Shown here piece by piece: positions 50,143-57,971 of a stretch of 64,000 nucleotides of DNA (its first letter is position 1; each line of letters opens with the position of its first letter). The notes beneath the pieces were generated by a model, which ran no database searches, had not been told where the DNA came from, and saw only the letters and a program-made list of their open reading frames with translations. The stretch is from assembly GCA_035943935.1 (NCBI GenBank), contig DASZBR010000007.1, forward strand, positions 1 to 64,000, in the 5' to 3' direction. This DNA comes from DASZBR01 sp035943935. GTDB taxonomy: Bacteria; Pseudomonadota; Gammaproteobacteria; DASZBR01. The translations under genes were made by a program, and so were the position numbers.

Positions 50143-50840
50143 AAAAAATAAAAACAGTTTTAATTACGCGCCCATGTGATCAAGCTAAGCTATTAGCTGA
50201 AAAACTCAAGCAATTAAATCTGCAGCCCATTATGTTTCCTGCCATAGAAATTAAGCCAGTCAATTTTAATGCCCAGATTGATCTGAATAAATTTCACAGC
50301 CTAATTTTTGTAAGCCCTGCGGCTATTATTAATTTTCACTCCCACATTAGAAAAATTCCCTCTCATCTCCGTATTTTTACCATGGGCGAAGACTCCGCAA
50401 AAGTGATTGAACAATTAGGCTGGCCAAAAGCTATTTATCCTCTTAGCCATTTTAGTCGCGAAAATTTGCTAAAGCTTCCTGAGCTACAACAGCTCTCCCA
50501 TCAAGCTGTTTTGATTATTGAAGGTAAGAATGGCAATCCTGAACTGAAAACAATCCTTGAATCACGCGGCGCGACTGTGTCCAGTCTTATTGTCTATGAA
50601 CGAACCTTACCTCAGCCTAAAAAATTGCCCGAATTGGATACTATAGATATAGCCATTTGTACGAGCCAAGAAGGACTGAAAAATCTGGTGGCTTTATTAG
50701 GATCCGACATCAAAACTAAACCCTTATTATTAAGCAGCCAAAAGCTCGTTGCGCTCGCAAAAACACTCGATTTTACGGGTAGAATATTCTTAGCAGAAAA
50801 TGCCGGGGATAACGCCCTGATTAAGGCCTTGCCAATTTGA
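50139..50840 (+). CDS. hemD: Uroporphyrinogen-III synthase
   Basis: A 233-residue enzyme that cyclises hydroxymethylbilane to uroporphyrinogen III. Family features are VLITRPCDQAKLLAEKLKQ at the N-terminus, FHSLIFVSPAAIINF, VLIIEGKNGNPELKTIL and the AICTSQEGLKNL segment. The usual partner hemC is not adjacent in this window; instead prlC overlaps it by 4 bases. The next gene, hemX, starts 50 bases downstream. Confidence 0.9.
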   Translation: MKKIKTVLITRPCDQAKLLAEKLKQLNLQPIMFPAIEIKPVNFNAQIDLNKFHSLIFVSPAAIINFHSHIRKIPSHLRIFTMGEDSAKVIEQLGWPKAIYPLSHFSRENLLKLPELQQLSHQAVLIIEGKNGNPELKTILESRGATVSSLIVYERTLPQPKKLPELDTIDIAICTSQEGLKNLVALLGSDIKTKPLLLSSQKLVALAKTLDFTGRIFLAENAGDNALIKALPI

Positions 50841-50890
50841 GCCTAAAAAGGCAATCTTATGCTCTCTGAACTACCCTTAAAGGATGCTTT

Positions 50891-51814
50891 ATGTCTCCGA
50901 AAGCTTTTCCTATCGCCTCATCCCTGCTTTTCATCGCTATCATGGCGGGTGTTGCGGACCTGTGGATTGAAAATCAACATGCGCATCATGAAATCATGGA
51001 GACACAGAAACACCTCGTCGAACTCACCAGCGCGCAGAAAGTGCTCGAAAATAATCTCAACACACAATCCAATCAATCCGCTGAACTCGGTCATCAAGTC
51101 AGTGATTTAATGAATCGCCTGTCGAGTGATCAACGAACGTTCAAAGTCTCTGAAATCTCTTATCTGGTCAATATGGCCAATTTACGATTGACCACACAGC
51201 ATGACGTCACCAGTTCACTCATACTTTTAAAAGAAGCCAATCAAGAAATCAATGCGCTGAATGATCCGTCCATGGAAACGTTTCGCGAAGCCTTAGTTAA
51301 AAACATCAGTGCTTTACAAGATATTCCTCCCGTTGATTTAACTGCATTATCAGATAAATTAACGCAACTGCAATCACAGGTCCCTAATCTTTCTATTTTA
51401 GTAGCCCCAAAACCGAACACCTCCATTCTTGAAAATACGCCTCATCAAGCCGAGAAAAAATGGTGGGATCGTGCCTGGGATAATATTCGTGCCTCACTCA
51501 AACAACTCGTCGTTGTAACCCATCAAAGCGAAGATATTCCTGCGATGATGACACCCGACCAACAAATTTATCTTCAAGAAAATCTGCAATTATTGATCAT
51601 GCAAGCACAATGGGGTGCGCTCAACCATAATGATGAGATCTATCATTCCAGTCTCAATCAAGCCAAAGATTGGGTGAATAAATATTACGTACAAAATTCA
51701 GCCAATACACAAGCGTTCTTAAAATCGGTGGATGATTTACTCACCGTTAATCTTTCTCCTCGTTATCCTGATGTAACGCAAGCCTTACCGTTACTGAATC
51801 AGGGGACACACTGA
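50891..51814 (+). CDS. hemX: HemX-like membrane protein
   Basis: A 307-residue protein of the HemX family: an N-terminal membrane anchor (about residues 7-25), a coiled coil (QKHLVELTSAQKVLENNLNTQ) and a periplasmic helical domain with VSEISYLVNMANLRLTTQHDV and LQENLQLLIMQAQWGALNHND, which are typical blocks. Although often called a uroporphyrin-III methyltransferase, it lacks that catalytic domain; its real function is unclear. Its stop shares one base with the hemY start. Confidence 0.9.
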   Translation: MSPKAFPIASSLLFIAIMAGVADLWIENQHAHHEIMETQKHLVELTSAQKVLENNLNTQSNQSAELGHQVSDLMNRLSSDQRTFKVSEISYLVNMANLRLTTQHDVTSSLILLKEANQEINALNDPSMETFREALVKNISALQDIPPVDLTALSDKLTQLQSQVPNLSILVAPKPNTSILENTPHQAEKKWWDRAWDNIRASLKQLVVVTHQSEDIPAMMTPDQQIYLQENLQLLIMQAQWGALNHNDEIYHSSLNQAKDWVNKYYVQNSANTQAFLKSVDDLLTVNLSPRYPDVTQALPLLNQGTH

Positions 51815-52917
51815 TGAAACGACTGATATTTTATTTCCTGATTTTATTGTTTGCCGTATGGGGTGGATTAAAAATCGCTGCTGACCCGGGTTATTTATTA
51901 ATTTCCTATCAAAAAAATACGATTGAGATGCCGGTGTGGTTTGCGTGTTTCGGCATTGTATTGGGCTTCATTGTTTTTTATTTCCTGCTGCGATTAATCA
52001 GCAATATGTTTTCTCTTACCGCTCGCATTCGCGCATGGAATCGACAACGCCGCGTTCGTCGTGCGTGGCAACGTACGCACCGTGGGTTTATAGCGTTGGC
52101 CGCCGGCGAATTTGCTTTAGCAGAAAGTGATTTGTTGCGCGCAGTTAAATATACCGATACACCTATCTTAAATTATTTAGCCGCTGCACGCGCTGCTCAA
52201 GGGCAAAATAAAATCGCGCAACGCGATGAATATCTTTCAAAAATCAACGAAAAAGGAAGATTACCTGAACTTGCCGTGGGATTAACCCAAGCAAAATTAC
52301 AATTAGAACAACAGCAATATGAACAAGCATTGGCCACACTTCAGCAACTACAACATATTGCGCCGAAACATAAGCCGTTGTTGGTTTTACTCAAACAGAC
52401 TTATTATCATTTACATGATTGGGCATCTCTCGAAATTTTATTTCCCCAGCTGGAAAAATATCAAATTTTTAACGAAGAAAAGCTGCAAAAATTACAGATT
52501 AAAATTTATACCGGTCTCCTCACCACGGCCTCCAAACAAAAAGGCGATTCCATCGAATTAGTGTGGCAACGCACCCCCAAAGAACTTCGCTTAAATCCTG
52601 AAGTATTAGATCTTTATCTGCCGTATATTTCGAAAAAAGATCACGACGAAGCCGAAAAAATTATTCGCCATTCACTCAGTCATGCGGAAAGTTTACTGAA
52701 AGAAAAACCGAACGATGCTAATTTGCTCTTAACACTCGGCGAATTATGCGTAAAATCTCAACTCTGGGGTAAAGCGCGCAGTTATTTTGACGCAAGCTTA
52801 ATCGTCGCGCCGAAAGCAAAAACCTATTTTGAATTGGCTAAATTATTAGAACAATTAGGCGAAACGGACAAAGCCATGGAAACCTATCGCCGAGGATTGG
52901 CATTGAGTATTCAATGA
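51814..52917 (+). CDS. hemY: HemY-like TPR membrane protein
   Basis: A 367-residue inner-membrane protein of the gammaproteobacterial HemY family, unrelated to protoporphyrinogen oxidase HemY. It has two membrane segments (residues 3-20 and 42-62), the GYLLISYQKNTIEMPVWF loop, the RRRVRRAWQRTHRGFIALAAGEFALAE block and C-terminal tetratricopeptide repeats (LLLTLGELCVKSQLWGKARSYFDASLIVAP). It is associated with heme synthesis by genome context. Overlaps: 1 base with hemX and 4 with hemW. Confidence 0.92.
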   Translation: MKRLIFYFLILLFAVWGGLKIAADPGYLLISYQKNTIEMPVWFACFGIVLGFIVFYFLLRLISNMFSLTARIRAWNRQRRVRRAWQRTHRGFIALAAGEFALAESDLLRAVKYTDTPILNYLAAARAAQGQNKIAQRDEYLSKINEKGRLPELAVGLTQAKLQLEQQQYEQALATLQQLQHIAPKHKPLLVLLKQTYYHLHDWASLEILFPQLEKYQIFNEEKLQKLQIKIYTGLLTTASKQKGDSIELVWQRTPKELRLNPEVLDLYLPYISKKDHDEAEKIIRHSLSHAESLLKEKPNDANLLLTLGELCVKSQLWGKARSYFDASLIVAPKAKTYFELAKLLEQLGETDKAMETYRRGLALSIQ

Positions 52918-54047
52918 ATCTTTTAGTAAATAATAATATTCCGTTGTCTTTATATATCCATTTTCCGTGGTGTATTCGAAAATGTCCGTATTGTGATTTT
53001 AATTCCCATACCCTTAAACAAGATCTTCCCGAGCAAGAGTATATTTCAACTCTCCTTAGGGATCTTGATCACGATCTCAATAATTTTGATCTTAATAATC
53101 GCCCTATACACAGCATATTTATGGGTGGTGGCACCCCCAGTTTATTCTCCCCCGAAAGTATTTATAGCTTATTAAAATCTATCCAATCCCGAATAGATTT
53201 TAAATCTAATCTGGAAATTACTTTAGAAGCTAATCCCGGGACTTTCGAACAAGATAAATTCTTAGGTTTTAGACAAGCAGGAATTAATCGATTATCTATA
53301 GGCATACAGAGTTTTCAAAAAGAAAAGCTTAAAGCTTTGGGCAGAATTCATGATGATGAAGCAGCACTGCGTGCAATTAACATTGCAAAACAGGCGGGAT
53401 TTGAGAATTTTAATATAGACCTCATGCACGGTTTACCTAATCAAAATCTAGATGATGCCATGTTTGATATTAAATCCGCTTTAGGTTTTTTACCGCCGCA
53501 TATATCCTGGTATCAACTTACTCTAGAACCTAATACTTTATTTTTCCAAAAACCTCCTGTACTTCCGGATGAAAATATTCTGGGTGATATTAATCAACTT
53601 GGTGGAGAGCTACTTTCTCAACATAATTACAGCAATTATGAAATTTCAGCGCACTGCCAACCGGGTCGTGAATGCCAGCATAATGTAAATTACTGGGAAT
53701 TTGGTGATTACTTGGGCATTGGCGCAGGAGCACACGGAAAAATTGGCCATACCCGAATCGCTAAAATCAAACATCCCAAAGAATATCTCACCAAAGATTT
53801 TATTGCTTCTCAGGCACCCATTGAAAATAACCAACTAGCATTTGAATTTATGTTAAATACCCTGAGATTAAAAAAATTAATCAGCTGGGAATTATTTGCA
53901 GAAAGAACAAATTTAGATCCAAAAGATATTTTAGATAAGCTGAATAAATTAGCAGATAAAAAGCTGATGATTATTTCTAATAATGGCTTTGAGTTAACAA
54001 ACTTGGGGCAAAGATTTTTAAATGATGTATTGACGAATTTTTTATAA
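52914..54047 (+). CDS. hemW: Radical-SAM heme chaperone HemW
   Basis: A 377-residue protein of the coproporphyrinogen dehydrogenase-like group. Cys20, Cys24 and Cys27 in FPWCIRKCPYCDFN form the 4Fe-4S cluster site; GGGTPSLFSPESI and LEANPGT follow as expected. The lack of a fourth Cys close to this motif marks HemW, which inserts heme into respiratory enzymes, rather than HemN. It overlaps hemY by 4 bases. The F-box-like gene follows 13 bases after its stop, so that gene is probably part of the same transcript. Confidence 0.9.
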   Translation: MNLLVNNNIPLSLYIHFPWCIRKCPYCDFNSHTLKQDLPEQEYISTLLRDLDHDLNNFDLNNRPIHSIFMGGGTPSLFSPESIYSLLKSIQSRIDFKSNLEITLEANPGTFEQDKFLGFRQAGINRLSIGIQSFQKEKLKALGRIHDDEAALRAINIAKQAGFENFNIDLMHGLPNQNLDDAMFDIKSALGFLPPHISWYQLTLEPNTLFFQKPPVLPDENILGDINQLGGELLSQHNYSNYEISAHCQPGRECQHNVNYWEFGDYLGIGAGAHGKIGHTRIAKIKHPKEYLTKDFIASQAPIENNQLAFEFMLNTLRLKKLISWELFAERTNLDPKDILDKLNKLADKKLMIISNNGFELTNLGQRFLNDVLTNFL

Positions 54048-54060
54048 TCCCAGGATAATT

Positions 54061-54846
54061 ATGGAACAACAACAGCCTACACCACCCAACACCAAACTGC
54101 TGGAATCCGCCTCAGCAAAAAATAAGCCTGTTCAATGGCCTTTTGATGAGCTTGCTACACACACTATTTTTTCCCTCTTAGAAAAAACACATCTGCCACA
54201 GGTGTCTTTAACCTGTGGCTTTTTCTACAAACACGCAAAAATTTTTGCTGATCGCGCTATAACACTGGCATGCAAAACACAGGGAATCAGAAAAGAGCTA
54301 CTGCCAAACACCTCATCTATCGCACTATTACCTTATATAGATATTTTCGCCCGCCCAATAGCAACGGGCCCTTATACATCAAAAATTGACGCGCGCATTC
54401 CCATCGAGCCCAGAATAAGTACGCTAGCACTTTGCCGATTAAAAAATAATGGCGGATTTTGTTTTGTCGGAACATTTGCACTCCCTACTGTTGACCGAAC
54501 TGCTGCCAAAATTTGCCAATTTGTTGCAGGTGTTGATAACAATGGATTTGTTTTCGTAAAACGACTTTCTGACGCAGAATTAAAATCCTCTTTCGGCTTA
54601 TCACAAGGAGATACGTACTTAACAAGACTAGCTCCTTCAGCAATACTCGATTTGACCCGCATGTTATGTTGCGCAAGCATCATGCGACAACCCGCTACCC
54701 TTGAGGGCATCATTAATGTGTTGGAGCCTTACTTTAATGTAGGCATTCAGTGTAAAAGCCACAGAACGACAGGGGATCTAGTCACGACAAACATGGCAAG
54801 ATTCATCAGAGAAAAACAGCCAGCGACTAAAGCGTTAACATTTTAA
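54061..54846 (+). CDS. F-box-like protein at the end of the heme operon
   Basis: A 261-residue protein with an F-box-like segment at residues 26-67: WPFDELATHTIFSLLEKTHLPQVSLTCGFFYKHAKIF, with the LP/PFDEL start, IFSLL core and SLTC-F ending characteristic of the motif. The remaining 190 residues are unassigned, with GGFCFVGTFALPTVD and CQFVAGVDNNGFVFV suggesting a globular beta-containing domain. It is not a close relative of the two smaller F-box-like proteins. It follows hemW by 13 bases with AGGA upstream, so it relies on the hem operon promoter unless a hidden one exists. Effector function is inference. Confidence 0.65.
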   Translation: MEQQQPTPPNTKLLESASAKNKPVQWPFDELATHTIFSLLEKTHLPQVSLTCGFFYKHAKIFADRAITLACKTQGIRKELLPNTSSIALLPYIDIFARPIATGPYTSKIDARIPIEPRISTLALCRLKNNGGFCFVGTFALPTVDRTAAKICQFVAGVDNNGFVFVKRLSDAELKSSFGLSQGDTYLTRLAPSAILDLTRMLCCASIMRQPATLEGIINVLEPYFNVGIQCKSHRTTGDLVTTNMARFIREKQPATKALTF

Positions 54847-54855
54847 GTTAGAAAA

Positions 54856-55521
54856 TTAAGCCCTAAACAAATAATCCCACACCCCATGACCCAACTTTAT
54901 TCCTCGCGTTTCAAATTTTGTCGTGGGTCTGTCATGAGCTTCTTCAACTTGTTTAAATAATCCCGAGCCATTCACAACCTCAAGAATATGCTCTGCGTAA
55001 TTTTCCCAATCTGTTGCTATATGTAATAAGCCATTGGGTTTTAATTTTTGATGCAATAATTTTACAAATTCGGGCTGTATTAAACGCCTTTTGTTATGGC
55101 GCTTCTTAGGCCACGGATCGGGAAAAAATATTTGGATGGTCTCTATAGAATGGTCAGGAATATTCTGGTTCAAAACTTCAACCGCGTCTTTATTAAATAT
55201 TTTTAGGTTTTGAAGATTTTCTTTTTGGATATTCAATAACAAACTGCCAATCCCCGGCCGATGGACTTCAATGCCAATATAGTTTTTCTCGGGATTCAGC
55301 TTGGCCTGGGTAATTAAAGACTGCCCCATGCCAAAGCCGATTTCTAATATAGTATGTGCCGGTATAGAAATGGGTTGAGTCAAATCAGAATCTATACCAT
55401 ATAGAAGCCAAAGCTTTTCGAGTGCATTAGATTGAGCAGGCGTCAGTCGACCTTCACGCCGAACAAAACTTCTGATCGGTCGCTGTTTTTTTGAAGATGC
55501 GCTATTATCTGATTCATTCAC
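54856..55521 (-). CDS. trmB: tRNA (guanine-N7)-methyltransferase
   Basis: Makes m7G46 in the tRNA variable loop. SAM site ILEIGFGMGQSL, the YIGIEVHRPG loop and the hallmark IFFPDPWPKKRHNKRRL are intact, as is the late RPTTKFETRGIKLGHGVWD block. At 221 residues it has a normal length with a short basic N-terminal extension. It is convergent with the F-box gene (9 bases) and divergent from the tRNA-Gly gene. Confidence 0.95.
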   Translation of the reverse strand: MNESDNSASSKKQRPIRSFVRREGRLTPAQSNALEKLWLLYGIDSDLTQPISIPAHTILEIGFGMGQSLITQAKLNPEKNYIGIEVHRPGIGSLLLNIQKENLQNLKIFNKDAVEVLNQNIPDHSIETIQIFFPDPWPKKRHNKRRLIQPEFVKLLHQKLKPNGLLHIATDWENYAEHILEVVNGSGLFKQVEEAHDRPTTKFETRGIKLGHGVWDYLFRA

Positions 55522-55537
55522 AATTTTTCCCTCACCT

Positions 55538-55611
55538 GCGGGTGTAGTTCAATGGTAGAACGGGAGCTTCCCAAGCTCTTAACGTGGGTCCGATTCCCAT
55601 CACCCGCTCCA
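55538..55611 (+). tRNA. glyU: tRNA-Gly (anticodon CCC)
   Basis: A 74-base cloverleaf with acceptor stem GCGGGTG/CACCCGC, D arm GTTC-AATGGTA-GAAC, anticodon stem GGAGC/GCTCT (one G-U pair) with loop TTCCCAA giving anticodon CCC, T arm GTGGG-TCCGATT-CCCAT, discriminator T and an encoded CCA. It closely resembles E. coli glyU. Confidence 0.97.
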
Positions 55612-55672
55612 GACTTTACCGGCCGACATCATACCTTAAACCGCGCCAGAACGCCATTACAGCCATTTTACA

Positions 55673-55701
55673 TTGACTTTTGGGGGGTATTTGGGTACCA
55701 T
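55673..55701 (+). promoter_or_regulatory. Promoter of the first GTPase-like gene
   Basis: -35 TTGACT (55673-55678), 17-base spacer containing a G-run, -10 TACCAT (55696-55701), 34 bases before the start codon, followed by the Shine-Dalgarno AAGGAG at 55721-55726. Confidence 0.6.
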
Positions 55702-55734
55702 GGTCGTCCGTAGTTTTTCCAAGGAGATGGAAAT

Positions 55735-56274
55735 ATGAAAGGCACTAGCAAAGGAAGCAACACCGGTACCATTAAAGTCGTATTAATCGGTAACACCACA
55801 CCAAGCACAAATCCTAAGGGTAAAACCATTAGGACAGCGCTTACAAATATCTACACAGGCGGACAAAATGCTGAAGGTAACGTGATTACACGCTCCATCG
55901 GCGGCCGCTCAATAGAGGTTTCTTTACAGGAGATTGGTGGTCAAGAAACACAGACGACTAAACTTAATCAACAAAACTACACCGATACCGATGCGTTCTT
56001 GTTAACGTTCGGCTTTGGTTCACGTCCGTCGTTTGATAGCATCAAAACGTGGTTCAACGAAGCAAAGCGCTCTGCGCCTAATGCTACGTTTGTTTTGCTC
56101 GGCGTCAATGAATCGAGCAAGGCTACGGGTAATGCTGTAACGACACAAGACGCACAACAGTTGGCAAAAGAGCTTCACATCAATGCTTTTGCTCAATGTT
56201 CATTGGATAATCCACAGTCAGTACAGAAGGCTATCGATCAATCGGTTACTTCTGCGTTGGATTCGCAAGGATAA
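55735..56274 (+). CDS. Ras/Rab-like small GTPase-fold protein with degenerate nucleotide motifs
   Basis: A 179-residue protein following the Ras fold. KVVLIGNTTPSTNPKGKTIR (14-33) is a stretched P-loop that keeps GKT. QEIGGQET (65-72) stands for DTAGQE. NYTDTDAFLLTFGFGSRPSFDSIKTWFNEA matches the Rab block between G3 and G4. The G4 NKxD is replaced by VNES (124-127), and QCSL (154-157) stands for the G5 ECSA. TTQDAQQLAKEL is also Rab-like. Such a protein may bind nucleotide weakly or act as a scaffold. It has no C-terminal cysteine. Own promoter and terminator. Acquisition from a eukaryotic host is inferred. Confidence 0.7.
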   Translation: MKGTSKGSNTGTIKVVLIGNTTPSTNPKGKTIRTALTNIYTGGQNAEGNVITRSIGGRSIEVSLQEIGGQETQTTKLNQQNYTDTDAFLLTFGFGSRPSFDSIKTWFNEAKRSAPNATFVLLGVNESSKATGNAVTTQDAQQLAKELHINAFAQCSLDNPQSVQKAIDQSVTSALDSQG

Positions 56275-56304
56275 GCATTAGAAGAGAGCTACAAGGACGT
56301 AGAG

Positions 56305-56340
56305 AAAGGGGACTTTTGTATTGGTCCCCTTTTTATTTTT
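56305..56340 (+). terminator. Intrinsic terminator after the first GTPase-like gene
   Basis: Nine-base arms AAAGGGGAC (56305-56313) and GTCCCCTTT (56324-56332) around a 10-base loop, followed by TTATTTTT. A classical rho-independent terminator located between the two GTPase-like genes. Confidence 0.85.
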
Positions 56341-56377
56341 ATCCATTTTCTTGTGGTTTCGTGGTAGAATTCGGGCC

Positions 56378-57358
56378 ATGGAAGAACAGAGATCTCAAGA
56401 TACAACCGGCGCTGAAGCTACCCCTAGCGTCTACCCCTATCCACTGAAACTTGTTGTTGTCGGCGACACCCCCGTTGGTATTAAAAGTGGGTTACTGCAA
56501 ACCTTTACGGGTACTGCAGCTGACCCTCGTTATCCCAGTAATTATAAAAAAACACATCGGATGGGAAATCAGGTTATAAAGCTTGAGTTGTTAGATGTCA
56601 CCGATCCACGCCCCCCCATCAGAAAAATGCAATACACTTTTACTCGATGCTTTATTCTCGTTTTTGATTTCAGCTCTCCTGATTCTCTTAAACGTATCAA
56701 AGATACATGGCACCCAGAAATTGTAGCGGCTAATCTCAAAGCTCCCGTTATGCTTCTCGGCGTCAGAAATAAAACTACACCAGACAAAGTAAAAATCCGT
56801 GATGCAGAAAAACTCAAAGACGAACTGAAACTCAGCGCCTTTGTAGAATGTGAAGTAGACGATGAAATATCCATCTGCAGAGCATTTGAAGCAGCAACCG
56901 TAGAAGCATTATATAAAGATGGCATACTGAACGATCCTGGTTTACCAGAAAAAGATCAAACAAAATCTCTCGCCTTACTCTTCTATCCGCACATCGCCAA
57001 AACACAGGCAGATAGATTTAATATTTTCATCAGAAGTGCGCTTGAACTTATTAAATCCGCTTATCCTCACAAGGAAGAAAATCGAGGGCAGTGTTACCGT
57101 CTTCCAGTAGATGTTTTGAAATTACTGCTCGGCTGGGTGGCAATCGCAGAAGGCTATAAAGGCAAACCGACTGATGTCATTAATGTATTGGTAGACGTTG
57201 TTCGAAAAAGACAAGTGTCTGAAACAAGAAACTTGATCTGGGACGAGAGACTTACTTTTTTCAGCCGACGTTATATGTTGGAAGAACCACCCGCTGCCCA
57301 AGTCGTTGCTGTAGAAGGAAAAGGTTCTGGAAAAACACGTGGTTGTGCTGTTCAGTAA
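56378..57358 (+). CDS. Rho/Rab-like GTPase-fold protein with C-terminal CAAX-like motif
   Basis: A 326-residue protein. LKLVVVGDTPVGIKSGLL (23-40) is a modified P-loop with one extra residue before KS. DVTD (73-76) replaces DTAG. FILVFDFSSPDSLKRIKDTWHPEI resembles the Rho block, including W-x-P-E. LLGVRNK (126-132) replaces the TKxD motif, and VECEVDDE stands in place of ECSA. Residues about 190-300 form an extra helical domain. The last four residues are Cys-Ala-Val-Gln after a Lys/Arg-containing stretch (GKGSGKTRG), a CAAX-type prenylation signal usable only in a eukaryotic cell. ATG 56378 is used; upstream frame lies in the terminator. Related to but distinct from the preceding gene. Confidence 0.75.
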   Translation: MEEQRSQDTTGAEATPSVYPYPLKLVVVGDTPVGIKSGLLQTFTGTAADPRYPSNYKKTHRMGNQVIKLELLDVTDPRPPIRKMQYTFTRCFILVFDFSSPDSLKRIKDTWHPEIVAANLKAPVMLLGVRNKTTPDKVKIRDAEKLKDELKLSAFVECEVDDEISICRAFEAATVEALYKDGILNDPGLPEKDQTKSLALLFYPHIAKTQADRFNIFIRSALELIKSAYPHKEENRGQCYRLPVDVLKLLLGWVAIAEGYKGKPTDVINVLVDVVRKRQVSETRNLIWDERLTFFSRRYMLEEPPAAQVVAVEGKGSGKTRGCAVQ

Positions 57359-57386
57359 TTCCATCTTGTAAGGAATTTATCTCTCC

Positions 57387-57959
57387 ATGGGAAAAAATCG
57401 ATTAGAAGCATTCAGTGATGGTGTCATTGCTATCATCATCACCATTATGGTCTTGAACTTAAAAATTCCTCAGGGTACTGATCTTCATGCACTCAATCCC
57501 AATATCCCTGTTTTCTTAAGTTATATTTTAAGTTTCATCTATATCGGTATTTACTGGAATAATCATCACCACATGTTGCACACGGTAGAACATGTGACGG
57601 GTAGCATTTTGTGGGCGAATTTGCATCTGCTTTTCTGGCTATCGCTATTTCCTTTTGTAACAGGCTGGGTCGGAAATCATTATTTGATGTCAGCACCGAT
57701 GGCCTTATATGGTTTTGTTTTATTTATGGCAGGCAATGCCTACTTCACGTTGCAATACATCATCATCGCAACTCAAGGTCGTAATTCTTTATTGGCCAAA
57801 GCCATTGGGAGAGATTTCAAAGGAAAATTATCCGGCATTTTGAATGGTGCTGGAGTGATTGTGGCCTTTTATGCTCCCTGGATTTCCGTTGCTCTTTATA
57901 TTTTAGTAGCCTTAATATGGCTAATTCCGGATCAACGTATTGAGCGAGTATTAAACTAG
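57387..57959 (+). CDS. TMEM175-family (DUF1211) potassium channel-like protein
   Basis: A 190-residue membrane protein with about six hydrophobic segments. RLEAFSDGVIAIIITIMVLNLK carries the FSDGV signature of helix 1 that forms the selectivity filter in bacterial TMEM175 channels. YIGIYWNNHHHMLHTV and WANLHLLFWLSLFPFVTGW are also typical. Bacterial members are tetrameric K+-leak channels with weak selectivity. AAGGAA precedes the ATG. It starts 28 bases after the CAAX protein gene, so the two may be cotranscribed. Confidence 0.88.
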   Translation: MGKNRLEAFSDGVIAIIITIMVLNLKIPQGTDLHALNPNIPVFLSYILSFIYIGIYWNNHHHMLHTVEHVTGSILWANLHLLFWLSLFPFVTGWVGNHYLMSAPMALYGFVLFMAGNAYFTLQYIIIATQGRNSLLAKAIGRDFKGKLSGILNGAGVIVAFYAPWISVALYILVALIWLIPDQRIERVLN

Positions 57960-57971
57960 AGGTTAACTATA

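Noticed and set aside
51936..52130. Alternative frames inside hemY and hemX
   Set aside because: Shadow frames of recognised genes without start signals or family similarity.
56321..56377. Upstream TTG start and hydrophobic extension of the CAAX protein
   Set aside because: The extension is encoded by the terminator of the preceding gene; the ATG at 56378 begins the natural N-terminus.
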